Shown: positions 35,229 to 44,731 of the stretch, piece by piece | Layout: each line of letters begins with the position of its first letter | Position numbering within the stretch: the first letter of the stretch is position 1 | Assembly: GCA_017616655.1 (NCBI GenBank) | Contig: JAFZXU010000011.1 | Span: 62,001 to 126,000 of the forward strand | Source: Bacteroidales bacterium | GTDB lineage: Bacteria; Bacteroidota; Bacteroidia; Bacteroidales; UBA932 | DNA length: 64,000 nt | Direction: 5' to 3' | Program-made: the position numbers and the translations under genes | The notes under the pieces: model-generated | Told to the model about the DNA's origin: nothing | The model's database searches: none | The model's input: the letters and a program-made list of their open reading frames with translations, nothing else

Positions 35229-36107
35229 ATGAAAAGAATATCTGCAATTATGGCGCTGGCGGTCTTGGTGATGGCGGCCGGTGCGTTCCAGGCGTCTGCG
35301 GCAAGCCGCGTTGTCACCGACAGCCTCGGGAGCAAGAGCCTCGGATGCTGGGTAAAGTATAACGTATATCTGCCCGACGGGTACGGCAAGTCGGAGAAAG
35401 TCTATCCGGTAACTTATCTGCTTCACGGCCTGACCGGCAACTATTCCGACTGGATGAAGCTCGGCAATATGAAACTCGTGGCCGACGAACTTATCGGCAC
35501 GGGGGAGGCTTCGGAGATGGTTATCATTATGCCGAACGCCGGACACGAAGACTTCCACCACGTGCAGAACGGCTACTTCAACATACCTGGCGGCTACAAC
35601 TACGAGGACTTCTTCTTCGATGAGCTGATGCCCTGCGTGGAGAGCAAATACCACTGCGGCGGCAGCAAGGGCTACAGAGCCATAATGGGCCTCTCGATGG
35701 GCGGCGGCGGAAGCGTGGTCTATTGCCAGCGGCATCCCGATCTCTTCTCGAGCTGCTACGCGATGAGCGCATGGCTTGACCAGAAGCTGGCTGAGAATCC
35801 CAAGAATCCCGAGGATAAAATGTACCTTGTTTCCAAATCAGTGCGCGAACACTCCGCATTGGACTTCATGGACGGCGCCGATGAGGCGACGCTCGCTAAA
35901 TTGCGGACAATCAAGTGGTTCATAGATTGCGGCGATGACGACTACCTGTTCGACTTGAGCGTCAAGCTCCACCAGAAGATGCGTGACGCCAAGGTCAAGA
36001 GCGAACTGCGCGTCCGCAACGGAGTCCACAACTGGGAATACTGGCACGGCTCGCTGCGCCTGGCGCTTCCTTTCGCCTCCCGCAACTTTGCGCCTGCGGC
36101 AAGATAA
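35229..36107 (+). CDS. Secreted esterase, alpha/beta hydrolase (esterase D/feruloyl esterase type)
   Basis: The 292-residue precursor has a signal peptide (AGAFQASA region). The esterase fold is shown by PVTYLLHGLTGNYSDW (oxyanion region), nucleophile elbow GLSMGG near residue 156, acid in DCGDDDYL, and His in RNGVHNWEYWHG. The family hydrolyses short acyl or aryl esters such as acetyl or feruloyl groups on plant polysaccharides; the actual substrate is unknown. There is no carbohydrate enzyme beside it. Confidence 0.88.
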   Translation: MKRISAIMALAVLVMAAGAFQASAASRVVTDSLGSKSLGCWVKYNVYLPDGYGKSEKVYPVTYLLHGLTGNYSDWMKLGNMKLVADELIGTGEASEMVIIMPNAGHEDFHHVQNGYFNIPGGYNYEDFFFDELMPCVESKYHCGGSKGYRAIMGLSMGGGGSVVYCQRHPDLFSSCYAMSAWLDQKLAENPKNPEDKMYLVSKSVREHSALDFMDGADEATLAKLRTIKWFIDCGDDDYLFDLSVKLHQKMRDAKVKSELRVRNGVHNWEYWHGSLRLALPFASRNFAPAAR

Positions 36108-36116
36108 CGGCTCGGG

Positions 36117-36875
36117 ATGGGATCTGCAAGATGGATAGCGGGCCTGCTCGGATGGGCGGCGTTCGGACCACTGGGTGCCATAGTAGGGTATGTCCTGGGC
36201 TCCCTGTTGGACTTTTCCATAGATGCGGTGAAACAACTTGGCGGCGGCTCATTCAGTGAGCCGGGCGGCAACAGGGGATACTCCGCCACCGAGCAGCGCA
36301 ACAGCTTCATGGTGAGCCTGCTGGTGCTCTCTTCCGCAGTCATCAAGGCCGACGGGCGCACACGGCAGGAGGAACTCGACTATGTCCGCGAATTCATCCG
36401 CCGGAACTTCGGCGAAGGTGCCGTTTCCGAAGCGATGCAGATGCTCGACGGCTTCAACCGCCAGAACGTAAACATCTACTCGGTAGGGCAGCAGATTTCC
36501 GTTTATATGAATTACTCACAGCGTCTGCAGCTCTACCATTATCTGGCTCAGATCGCTGCTGCCGACGGAGACTTCAGCAAGGCGGAGAAGAGCGTTCTCG
36601 AAGCCATAGCAGGCGCCATCGGCATCACTTCGTCCGATGCATCCTCGGTCATCGCAATGTTCTACAAAGACAGCGATTCGGCCTATGCGGTGCTGGAGAT
36701 TTCCCCTTCGGCCACCGACGACGAAGTGAAGGCCGCCTACCGCCGTATGGCGATGAAGAACCACCCCGACAAAGTCTCGACCCTCGGCCCCGAGGTCCAG
36801 AAGGCCGCCGAAGAGAAGTTCCGCAAGATCCAGGAGGCCTACGAAACCATCAAGAAAGAGCGCGGAATGAACTGA
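36117..36875 (+). CDS. TerB-DnaJ domain protein (DjlA-like)
   Basis: The 252-residue protein has a glycine-rich N-terminal membrane segment (WIAGLLGWAAFGPLGAIVGYVLG), a TerB-like helical domain (about 55-175) and a C-terminal J domain with AAYRRMAMKNHPDKV, including the HPD motif. It should anchor in the inner membrane and stimulate DnaK. Domain order matches E. coli DjlA. A terminator follows. Confidence 0.92.
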   Translation: MGSARWIAGLLGWAAFGPLGAIVGYVLGSLLDFSIDAVKQLGGGSFSEPGGNRGYSATEQRNSFMVSLLVLSSAVIKADGRTRQEELDYVREFIRRNFGEGAVSEAMQMLDGFNRQNVNIYSVGQQISVYMNYSQRLQLYHYLAQIAAADGDFSKAEKSVLEAIAGAIGITSSDASSVIAMFYKDSDSAYAVLEISPSATDDEVKAAYRRMAMKNHPDKVSTLGPEVQKAAEEKFRKIQEAYETIKKERGMN

Positions 36876-36917
36876 TTCTGTTCATTTTTCTGTGGAGAAC
36901 TTATCCGGGGAAAGGGC

Positions 36918-36936
36918 GCTCCGGCGGAGCTTTTTT
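36918..36936 (+). terminator. Intrinsic terminator after the DjlA-like gene
   Basis: GCTCC, GGC loop and GGAGC at 36918-36930 followed by TTTTTTG. Confidence 0.85.
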
Positions 36937-36969
36937 GTTAAATTTACACGCTAATTATATACTTTAAGT

Positions 36970-38466
36970 ATGAAAAGAATATTATTACTGGCTCTTGCGG
37001 CTGTGCTCTGCGCACTTCCCGCCGAACTTGGCGCCGCAAACCGCAAGAAGGCCGAAAAGGCTGAGAAAGAGAAACTTTCCAGCGTCGGAATGAGGTATCT
37101 CAACGACAATTTCACCCTTTATCATAACCTTTCACTCGAACTCCACGGATATGCTGAGACGGGCTACAACGAGTTCCGCAGCTCCGCAGCCCTCATCAAG
37201 CACCTGGAGGAGAACGGCTTCACGGTGGAGAAGGGAGTGGCAGGCATCCCTACGGCCTATGTCGCCACCTTCGGCCACGGCAAACCGGTGATCGGCATAC
37301 TGACGGAGTATGACGCGCTGCCCGGCCTTGCGCAGGATACCGTGCCTTACCAGTGCCTGCCCAAGGACGCGCCTACCACCAACGGTCACGGCTGCGGCCA
37401 CAATATGATGGGAACCGCCAGCACCGCTGCCGGTATTGCCATCGCCAAATGGCTCGCTGAGGGCCACGAAGGTACCGTGAAGGTCTTCGGATGCCCGGCT
37501 GAAGAGGGCGGAGGCGGAAAGGCCTACATGGTCCGCGAGGGCTGCTTCGACGGCGTCGACGCGGTGCTCGACTGGCACTCCGGCTTCTCCAACAATACCA
37601 ACGCAGGCCGCGGAATGGCCAACGTGAGGGTGCGCTTCGAATTCCACGGAATCCCTTCCCACGCGGCTGCGAGCCCCGAAAAGGGACGCTCCGCGCTCGA
37701 CGGGGTGGAGGCCTTCAACTATATGATGAATATGATGCGCGAGCACGTCAGCAGCGACTGCCGCATCCACTATATCATTACCGACGGCGGACAGGCTCCC
37801 AATGTGGTGCCCGAGCACGCCGAGGTGCTCTATTATCTGCGCAACGAGAACCGTGAGATTGTGCGCGACCTCCTGGAGCGCGCCGTCAAGGCTGCCGAGG
37901 GGGCTGCGATGGGCACCGGCACCACGATGGAGTACGAGATAATGAACGGCAACCACGAGAAGCTGCCCAACGTCCATCTGGCCAGGCTGATGAACGACAA
38001 TATGCAGAAGGTGGGAGGCGTCATCCTCGACGAGAGGGAGAGAGCCTTCGCAGTAGAGATTATGAAAAACTCCGGCGTTACAGATACCGCAAGGGCGTTC
38101 CGCATAATGCGCGAAGTCGTTCCCCACACGGATGAGGTGGCCAAGACCTCCGGCTCATCAGACGTGGGCAACGTCTCCTGGGTAGTGCCCTGCAACACCT
38201 TGACTACCGCCACCTTCGTTCCGGGATGCGGCGGCCTCCACAGCTGGCAGTGCGTCGCCACCGACGGCACCACCATCGGCACCAAGGCCCTGCTGAACTG
38301 CTCCAAGGTCTATTATCTCACTGCGTATGACCTCTTTATGCATCCCGAACTCCTCAAGGAGATCAAGGCGGAGTTCGAGGAACGCCGCGGCCCTGACTTC
38401 AAGTACGTGCCTCTGATGGGCGACCGCAAACCCCCGTTGGATTACTGCAAGGACACCCGCTACTAG
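36970..38466 (+). CDS. Secreted M20 amidohydrolase, AbgB-like
   Basis: The 498-residue precursor starts with a signal peptide (ALPAELGAA). The M20 dimetal motifs are EYDALPG (113-119), GHGCGHN (His140, His144) and CPAEEGGGGK (Glu178-Glu179). It is closest to p-aminobenzoyl-glutamate hydrolase subunit B, which splits folate breakdown products, though the periplasmic location points to a wider amide or peptide substrate. It starts after a terminator and ends six bases before the mscS-like gene. Confidence 0.88.
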   Translation: MKRILLLALAAVLCALPAELGAANRKKAEKAEKEKLSSVGMRYLNDNFTLYHNLSLELHGYAETGYNEFRSSAALIKHLEENGFTVEKGVAGIPTAYVATFGHGKPVIGILTEYDALPGLAQDTVPYQCLPKDAPTTNGHGCGHNMMGTASTAAGIAIAKWLAEGHEGTVKVFGCPAEEGGGGKAYMVREGCFDGVDAVLDWHSGFSNNTNAGRGMANVRVRFEFHGIPSHAAASPEKGRSALDGVEAFNYMMNMMREHVSSDCRIHYIITDGGQAPNVVPEHAEVLYYLRNENREIVRDLLERAVKAAEGAAMGTGTTMEYEIMNGNHEKLPNVHLARLMNDNMQKVGGVILDERERAFAVEIMKNSGVTDTARAFRIMREVVPHTDEVAKTSGSSDVGNVSWVVPCNTLTTATFVPGCGGLHSWQCVATDGTTIGTKALLNCSKVYYLTAYDLFMHPELLKEIKAEFEERRGPDFKYVPLMGDRKPPLDYCKDTRY

Positions 38467-38472
38467 AAACAG

Positions 38473-41328
38473 ATGAAGAAGAGAAGAATACTGATTGCCA
38501 TTCTCTGCGTGCTGGCCGCGATTCCGGCCTTCGCAGTCTTCAACGAGAAGGATCTCTCGCAGACCCTCTCGGTGCTGCGCTTCGAGCTCTCGCAGCAGAA
38601 CTCCAGGATGGAGAATTCCCGCGCGCGACTGAAGCAGAGCAACGACATGCAGCACCAGATGATGGTGAACCTCATCAAGAAGTGCAACGAGCTCTCACTG
38701 ATCCTCTATTCCCAGAACCAGGACTACACCTTCGACCTGGCCTACGCCCTCAATCAGGTGACCGAGAACTACGAGAACTTCAGTAAGCGCAGGATGCCCT
38801 ACGACGAGATCGTCAACAATATGAATCTCGAGATAGACCGCTACCAGAGGCTTGTGGAGGCGCTCCGCAGGATTCCACCGGTGCTCGACGAGATCGACGC
38901 GGTGCCCGACAGCCTCAGGAAATCGAAGGAGGAACTGATATCGGAGTATTCCGGTCACCGCCACTCCCATGAGATCGACACCGCTAATCTCGACGTGGAC
39001 AGCCTCAGGGCGCTGGAGCCCATTCCGGCGGTCTCCGATTCGCTGCTCGCGCAGTTCGGCATAGTGAGATCCGACAAGGTTCCCGACGGCACCCTCGAGA
39101 AAGACGGCCACGGCCACGAATATCCCCACCGTCACGGGGAGTTCCAGGGTTCGGCGCAGGATACCGCCTCCGACGGCACTCCCTTCATGCTTGACGAGGA
39201 GGGGATGGAGGACCGCGAGGCCTGCCTTATGTATGCCCTCAACCTGCTCGAGATGTATATCGCCGCACGCGACAAGATCGTAGTGGACAACGACCACTAC
39301 ACTGACCTGAGTGAAAGGCTGGAGGAGGCTTACAACTATGCCCAGAGCCGTTACAAACTGCTCCAGAAGCGCATTTTCATCGACGGGCAGGACAACTATT
39401 TCAAGGTGCTGAAACGCTTCGGCCGCTATCGCAGGATGGCGGTTCAGGAGACTAAGCAGAAGTATGCATCCGCACTGATCGATGCCGATGCCGGCCACGA
39501 GCACGAACACGAAGGCCACCATCACAACGAGAGCGAATGGAGGGGGCCTGTCGTGGCTGGATTCTTCCTCTATATCCTGGGTTATCTCCTCATATCGCTG
39601 ATGGTCAGCGTGGGAATTATCTACGGGCTCTCCCGCGCCTTCAAGGCCTTCCGCAGCGAGAATTTCCACAAACGGAGGTTCGGCTTCGCCTTCCTCTTTG
39701 CAGCCGTCATCTTCTCCATATCGATAATGGTCGCCTCCTGGTTCATCAAGCAGAATTTCATCCAGGCGGCCTCGACGCACCTGCTGGTATATGCCTGGCT
39801 GCTGGCGGCAATCTCGGTTTCGTTGCTCATCAGGGTACGCCCGGAGCACCTCAACCGCAACTTCCTGATGTATGCCCCGGTGATGATCATGAGCTTGATA
39901 GTCATTACCTTCCGCATCATCTTCATACCCAACCGCCTGCTCAACCTGATCTTCCCGCCGCTGCTTCTGGCATTTGCGATATGGCAGTTCTGGCTCTGCT
40001 ACAGGCACCCCGACGACCTCGACAAGCGCGACAAGATCTACTCCTGGATTACCTTCGTGGTCTTTGCAGCCACCACCATAATGGCGTGGAGCGGATATGT
40101 GCTGCTCTCCGTGCAGGTGGTAATCTGGTGGCTCTTCCAGCTCGCCGCGATCGAAACCGTGACTGCGATCTGGGATTTGCTCAAGATGTATTCCGAAGGT
40201 ACGATTACCCGCCGCAAGCAGAATTACCTCAAGGGGCATCAGGTGCTCGACGAGGAGAAGAAGGGAGCCTTCATCATGGTGACCTGGTTCTTCGACTTCC
40301 TCAAGAAGGCGGCTCTCCCCATACTGGCCATACTTTCGGTGCCTTTCTGCATCAACCTGGCGGCCAAGGTCTTCGACCTCTCGGAGATCTGCAAGGAGAT
40401 ATTCTACAAGCCCTTCTTCAACTTCAGCGACACCAAGGGCAACGAGATCCTCCACCTCTCGCTCTACAAGATTGTGCTGGTGACCTCGCTCTTCTACATC
40501 TTCCGCTACGTGGACTATCTGCTCAAGGCGCTCTACCGCCACAACAAACTTCAGAAGGCGATGGAGGAGAACGAAGGCCGTTTCGTACACGCCAACCAGG
40601 TGAACCTGACCCTCGCCAACAACGTGATTTCCATCATCGTATGGGGTATCTACATAGTTGCCTGCATCCATCTGCTGAAGATCCCGATGGGAGCCCTCTC
40701 GATAGTGGCGGCAGGTCTGGCTACCGGTCTCGGTCTCGCCATGAAGGATGTGCTGAACAACTTCATCTACGGCATCCAGCTGATGGCGGGACGCCTCCGC
40801 GTGGGTGACTACATCGAATGCGACGGTGTCCGGGGACAGGTGGAGAGCATCAACTACCAGAGCACGCAGATAGCCACCATCGAGGGCGACATAATGTCGT
40901 TCACCAATACCACGCTCTTCAACAAGAACTTCCGCAACCTCACCAAGGACAACCCCTATGCCCTCATCAAGGTTCCCGTGGGCGTCAGCTACGGCACCGA
41001 CGTGGACAAGGTGCGCCAGGTGCTGCTCGACGCGCTGGAGCCGCTCAAGAGCGAGCGCGACAAGTACGGCCGCCGCATCATCGGCAAGCGCTACGGCATC
41101 CAGGTTGTTATGGAGGGCTTCGGCGACAGCAGCGTGAACCTCTCCGTCAAGCAGTTCGTGCTGGTGGAAAGCCAGCCTGCGGTGCTCGCCCGGATCCGCG
41201 AGACGATTTACCAGGCTTTGAACGATGCCGGCATTACGATTCCTTTCCCCCAGCAGGATATCTATATCCGTGAATATCCCGGGGACAAGGCTGACAAAAC
41301 AGACGACGACAACCAAGTATTAACCTAA
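38473..41328 (+). CDS. Large MscS-family mechanosensitive channel with His-rich periplasmic segments
   Basis: The 951-residue protein has a signal peptide, a long coiled-coil periplasmic domain, about ten membrane segments from residue 360 and an MscS core at about 720-900 (ALSIVAAGLATGLGLAMKDVLNNF pore helix, then VGDYIECDGVRGQVE). It gates in response to membrane tension, like E. coli MscK. Unusual features are three His-rich stretches in the periplasmic part: HRHSHE, GHGHEYPHRHGE and GHEHEHEGHHHNE, the last just before the first membrane segment after the coiled coil. These could bind zinc or nickel. Confidence 0.9.
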   Translation: MKKRRILIAILCVLAAIPAFAVFNEKDLSQTLSVLRFELSQQNSRMENSRARLKQSNDMQHQMMVNLIKKCNELSLILYSQNQDYTFDLAYALNQVTENYENFSKRRMPYDEIVNNMNLEIDRYQRLVEALRRIPPVLDEIDAVPDSLRKSKEELISEYSGHRHSHEIDTANLDVDSLRALEPIPAVSDSLLAQFGIVRSDKVPDGTLEKDGHGHEYPHRHGEFQGSAQDTASDGTPFMLDEEGMEDREACLMYALNLLEMYIAARDKIVVDNDHYTDLSERLEEAYNYAQSRYKLLQKRIFIDGQDNYFKVLKRFGRYRRMAVQETKQKYASALIDADAGHEHEHEGHHHNESEWRGPVVAGFFLYILGYLLISLMVSVGIIYGLSRAFKAFRSENFHKRRFGFAFLFAAVIFSISIMVASWFIKQNFIQAASTHLLVYAWLLAAISVSLLIRVRPEHLNRNFLMYAPVMIMSLIVITFRIIFIPNRLLNLIFPPLLLAFAIWQFWLCYRHPDDLDKRDKIYSWITFVVFAATTIMAWSGYVLLSVQVVIWWLFQLAAIETVTAIWDLLKMYSEGTITRRKQNYLKGHQVLDEEKKGAFIMVTWFFDFLKKAALPILAILSVPFCINLAAKVFDLSEICKEIFYKPFFNFSDTKGNEILHLSLYKIVLVTSLFYIFRYVDYLLKALYRHNKLQKAMEENEGRFVHANQVNLTLANNVISIIVWGIYIVACIHLLKIPMGALSIVAAGLATGLGLAMKDVLNNFIYGIQLMAGRLRVGDYIECDGVRGQVESINYQSTQIATIEGDIMSFTNTTLFNKNFRNLTKDNPYALIKVPVGVSYGTDVDKVRQVLLDALEPLKSERDKYGRRIIGKRYGIQVVMEGFGDSSVNLSVKQFVLVESQPAVLARIRETIYQALNDAGITIPFPQQDIYIREYPGDKADKTDDDNQVLT

Positions 41329-41353
41329 TCATAACACCTAAAACCAAAACAAA

Positions 41354-42058
41354 ATGAAAAAGTATTTTGCAGAATTCATCGGAACGCTCGTTCTGACGCT
41401 CATGGGCTGCGGTACAGCAGTTTTCCTGGGTTGCGGTGACACTGCCGGCGTAGTCGGCACCGCCCTCGCATTCGGTCTTGCAGTGGTAGCAATGGCTTAC
41501 ACCATCGGAGAGGTCTCCGGCTGCCACATCAACCCTGCCATCACCCTCGGCGTGGCTCTCTCCGGCCGTATGACCTGGAAGGATGCCTGTGGATACTGGG
41601 TAGGCCAGTTCCTCGGCGGCATCGCCGGTGCAGCCCTGCTGTATGCCATCATCGCTGCTACCGGCGCTCCGGGCGCAATGGGCAACCCTGCCGGAATGGG
41701 CGCTAACGGCGTTGCAAATGCCGGCGGCGTATGGGGCGCTTGCCTCGTAGAGGTCATCGCTACCTGCGTATTCGTACTCGTGGTTCTCGGCGCTACCGAT
41801 TCCAAGTATGGCGCCGGCAAGCCTGCAGGCCTTGCAATCGGTCTCGCACTGGTGCTCGTACACCTGGTTTGCATCAACCTCACCGGTACCTCCGTCAACC
41901 CCGCACGTTCCTTCGGACCCGCCCTCTTTGCCGGCGGCGACGCTCTCAAGAATGTTTGGGTATTCATCTGCGCTCCCCTCGTAGGCGGCGCCCTCGCAGC
42001 CTGCACCTGGTGCGGCATCAAGGGCTGCTGCTGCAAGAAGTGCGAAAAGGAGGCTTAA
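41354..42058 (+). CDS. aqpZ: Aquaporin Z
   Basis: The 234-residue membrane protein has the two NPA loops (Asn60-Pro-Ala and Asn182-Pro-Ala-Arg) and selectivity residues in the AqpZ positions: Phe40, His170 and Arg185, with the same 15-residue His-Arg spacing as in E. coli AqpZ. It should be a water channel, not a glycerol facilitator. The C-terminus is odd: WCGIKGCCCKKCEKEA holds five cysteines. It follows the mscS-like gene by 25 bases, which groups two osmotic-stress channels. Confidence 0.93.
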   Translation: MKKYFAEFIGTLVLTLMGCGTAVFLGCGDTAGVVGTALAFGLAVVAMAYTIGEVSGCHINPAITLGVALSGRMTWKDACGYWVGQFLGGIAGAALLYAIIAATGAPGAMGNPAGMGANGVANAGGVWGACLVEVIATCVFVLVVLGATDSKYGAGKPAGLAIGLALVLVHLVCINLTGTSVNPARSFGPALFAGGDALKNVWVFICAPLVGGALAACTWCGIKGCCCKKCEKEA

Positions 42059-42071
42059 TCCCGTTTTCCCG

Positions 42072-43592
42072 ATGAAGAGACTACTGCTGCTCATTGCGGC
42101 GACTCTGCTCGGCTGTTATGCAGGTGCGGCTCAGGACGAATACTCCGAGAGCTGCACCAGCATAATGGTGGGGCGCAGGGCATCGGTCGACGGTTCCGTC
42201 ATCACCTCGCACACCTGCGACGGCAAGTACCGTACCTGGATGACTATCGAACCCGCTGCGGACCACGCGGAAGGGGAGATGCACATCGTCCGGAAGGGGA
42301 CCATGAAGACCTCTTTCCGCGACGACACCACGGGCGTTACCGTAGTGGGTGAAATCCCCGAGGTCTCCCATACCTATGCCTATCTGAATACCGCTTATCC
42401 CTGCCTCAACGAGCATCAGCTGGCCATCGGCGAGACCACCTTCGTGGGCCCCAGGACGCTGGTCAACAAGGATGCGATGTTCCTCATCGAGGAGCTCGAG
42501 CGCATCGCCCTCCAGCGCTGCACCACCGCCCGCGAAGCAGTTCTGCTGATGGGCCGCACAGCCGAGAAATACGGCTACGGCGACACCGGAGAGTGCCTCA
42601 CGGTGGCCGACCGCAACGAGGTGTGGCAGTTCGAGATAGTGGGAGTGGGCAAGGAGAATGTCGGCGCGGCCTGGGTTGCACAGCGCATTCCAGACGACTG
42701 CATCGGCGTCTCGGCCAACATTCCCCGCATCGGAAAGCTACACCGCGAGGACCCGGCCAACTTCCTCTGCTCCGACAACCTCGAAAAGGTGGCGAAGGCC
42801 AACGGCCTCTGGGACGGTAAGGGCGAGTTCATCTTCTGGAAGCACCTGGGCAGCGACGGCAGGGCAAAGAACTATGCCGACCGCGAATTCTACATCTACT
42901 CGATGCTCGCTCCCTCGCAGGGATTCACCCGCGAGATGGACGAGCTTCCGGTCTATGTGAAGCCCGACGACAAGGTGAATGTCCGCCAGGTGATGGATCT
43001 TTTCCGCGCCACCTATGAGGGCACCGACCTCGATATGTGCAAGAATGTCAAGATCGACTCGGTCAAGATCAGCCCCGTGGCCAATCCCTGGCTCACCACC
43101 ACGATGCGCAACACCCTGAACGCCATCGCTCCCGGTACCGTGGAATTCCACCGCACCGTCTCCGTGGCGTGGTGCGCCTACTCCTTCGTGGCGCAGTTGC
43201 GCAACTGGCTGCCCGACACTGTGGGAGGCGTCTGCTGGATCGCGGTGGACAACCCCGCACAGAGTCCCCGCATTCCCGTTTTCAGCGGCAACACCGAGCT
43301 GCCGGCCGCCTTCAACTACTGCGGCCAGAAGCACTACTGGCCCGACTGCCTGCTCTGGACCTTCCGCCGTGCAAACAAGCTTGCCACCCTCTCGTGGCAG
43401 AGCACCAGGAAGGGCTTCATGCAGAATGTGATGAAGGCGGAGGAGATGGCCTTCTCGGGCCTCGGCTCACTTGAAAACAACCCCACCCCGGAAGCCGTAA
43501 ACCGTTATACCGAACACGTTTTCGAACGCTCCTCCCAGATCTGGAAGGAGATGGAAAACGAGTACTGGGTAATGTTCGGCTCAGGATTCTAA
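42072..43592 (+). CDS. Secreted C69 family dipeptidase
   Basis: The 506-residue precursor has a signal peptide (AGAAQDEYSES region) and the N-terminal nucleophile motif SCTSIMVGRRAS with Cys28, which becomes the first residue on maturation as in PepD and other Ntn hydrolases of family C69/U34. It should cut dipeptides in the periplasm. It begins 13 bases after aqpZ. Confidence 0.9.
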   Translation: MKRLLLLIAATLLGCYAGAAQDEYSESCTSIMVGRRASVDGSVITSHTCDGKYRTWMTIEPAADHAEGEMHIVRKGTMKTSFRDDTTGVTVVGEIPEVSHTYAYLNTAYPCLNEHQLAIGETTFVGPRTLVNKDAMFLIEELERIALQRCTTAREAVLLMGRTAEKYGYGDTGECLTVADRNEVWQFEIVGVGKENVGAAWVAQRIPDDCIGVSANIPRIGKLHREDPANFLCSDNLEKVAKANGLWDGKGEFIFWKHLGSDGRAKNYADREFYIYSMLAPSQGFTREMDELPVYVKPDDKVNVRQVMDLFRATYEGTDLDMCKNVKIDSVKISPVANPWLTTTMRNTLNAIAPGTVEFHRTVSVAWCAYSFVAQLRNWLPDTVGGVCWIAVDNPAQSPRIPVFSGNTELPAAFNYCGQKHYWPDCLLWTFRRANKLATLSWQSTRKGFMQNVMKAEEMAFSGLGSLENNPTPEAVNRYTEHVFERSSQIWKEMENEYWVMFGSGF

Positions 43593-43614
43593 ACCAATTC
43601 ACACAACTTATACT

Positions 43615-44163
43615 ATGGACGAAGAAATCAAAACCCCCGAAACCCCCGAGACTCCTGAAAAGAAGGACCTTGGCGACAAGCTTGAGGACTTCCGCGACAA
43701 GGCGGCTGAGAAGCTTGACGACATCGGTGACAAGATCGAAGACAAGTTCGACGACCTGAAGGAAAAGTTCAACGAAAAGAAGGAAGAGGCCCAGCCGAAA
43801 ATCGACGAGGCCAAGGAAAAGATCAAGGATGCCATGGATACTCCCGACACCACGTCAGAGTATGACGAGGCCGACATCAAGGCCAACAAGATTCAGGCAA
43901 TCCTGGCATACTGCGGCATCCTGCTGCTCATTCCTCTGCTTGCAGCGAAGGATAGCAAGTTTGCCCGCTTCCACTTGAACCAGGGTATCATGGTGTTGAT
44001 CCTCTGCGTGATCGCTTATATCTTCCAGCGTGCCCGTCTGGGCTTCATCGCCTGGATAATCGACATCGCAGCGCTGATCTTTGCCATCATCGGCATCATC
44101 AATGCCGCAGGCGGCAAGGCAAAGGAACTTCCCCTTATCGGCAAGTTCCGTATCCTGAAATAG
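43615..44163 (+). CDS. DUF4870/Tic20-like membrane protein with charged coiled-coil N-terminus
   Basis: The 182-residue protein has two parts. Residues 1-85 are highly charged heptad repeats (DKLEDFRDKAAEKLDDI and repeats of KLDDIGDKIEDKFDDLKEKF type). Residues 95-170 are three membrane segments with ARFHLNQGIMVLILCVI, the DUF4870 signature. Its role is unknown. The 3' end overlaps the opposite-strand iorB gene by 29 bases. Confidence 0.82.
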   Translation: MDEEIKTPETPETPEKKDLGDKLEDFRDKAAEKLDDIGDKIEDKFDDLKEKFNEKKEEAQPKIDEAKEKIKDAMDTPDTTSEYDEADIKANKIQAILAYCGILLLIPLLAAKDSKFARFHLNQGIMVLILCVIAYIFQRARLGFIAWIIDIAALIFAIIGIINAAGGKAKELPLIGKFRILK

Positions 44164-44731
44164 CCTTCCGGAGCCCCGCTTCGAAGGCTTTTATGTTGGC
44201 ATCCACCGTCTCTTCGCCTTTTCGTGCGAAGATGCGGCGGATGCCTTCTTTAAGCCTCTCCGGCTCGAGTATTCCGAGGACTCCTGATGCGGCTCCGAGA
44301 AGGGCCATGTTGGCGCTGCGGGGCGAACCGGCCTGCCTGGCTATCTCATCCACGTCCAATGCTATGACGTTGGGGAGTTTGGCGAGTTCTTCGTGCAGAC
44401 GTCCCGTTTCAGGGTAGTTGGGGATGTTCACGAACGGGGTGGTGTTGGTTATCACCCAGCCCTCTTGGGCGAGCCAGGGGAGGTAGCGCAGCGCCTCCAT
44501 CGGCTCGAGCGATATGATAAGGTCGGCGCATCCGCGGGGGATGAGGTCGCTGTGGATAGGATAGGAGCTCAGCCTGAGGTGCGACTGCACGTCGCCGCCG
44601 CGCTGGCTCATTCCGTGTACCTCGGCCTGCTTGAGGTGGAGGTTCTGGTCGAGCGCCGCCGAGCCTATGATGGTTGCGATCGAGAGGATGCCCTGTCCTC
44701 CGACGCCTGCGAGTATGATGTCCTTTTTCAT
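44135..44731 (-). CDS. iorB: Indolepyruvate:ferredoxin oxidoreductase subunit beta
   Basis: The 198-residue subunit has GVGGQGILSIATIIG at its N-terminus and HGMSQRGGDVQSHLRL. With IorA it oxidatively decarboxylates arylpyruvates to aryl-acetyl-CoA, reducing ferredoxin, in aromatic amino acid fermentation. ATG at 44731 overlaps the iorA stop in an ATGA arrangement; a longer open frame from 44764 lies inside iorA. Confidence 0.93.
   Translation of the reverse strand: MKKDIILAGVGGQGILSIATIIGSAALDQNLHLKQAEVHGMSQRGGDVQSHLRLSSYPIHSDLIPRGCADLIISLEPMEALRYLPWLAQEGWVITNTTPFVNIPNYPETGRLHEELAKLPNVIALDVDEIARQAGSPRSANMALLGAASGVLGILEPERLKEGIRRIFARKGEETVDANIKAFEAGLRKAISGYGTCR

Noticed and set aside
38695..41316. 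873-codon open frame antisense to the MscS-type gene
   Set aside because: It mirrors a clearly real gene in high-G+C DNA, has His/Val/Glu-rich composition and no domain; such shadows are expected.
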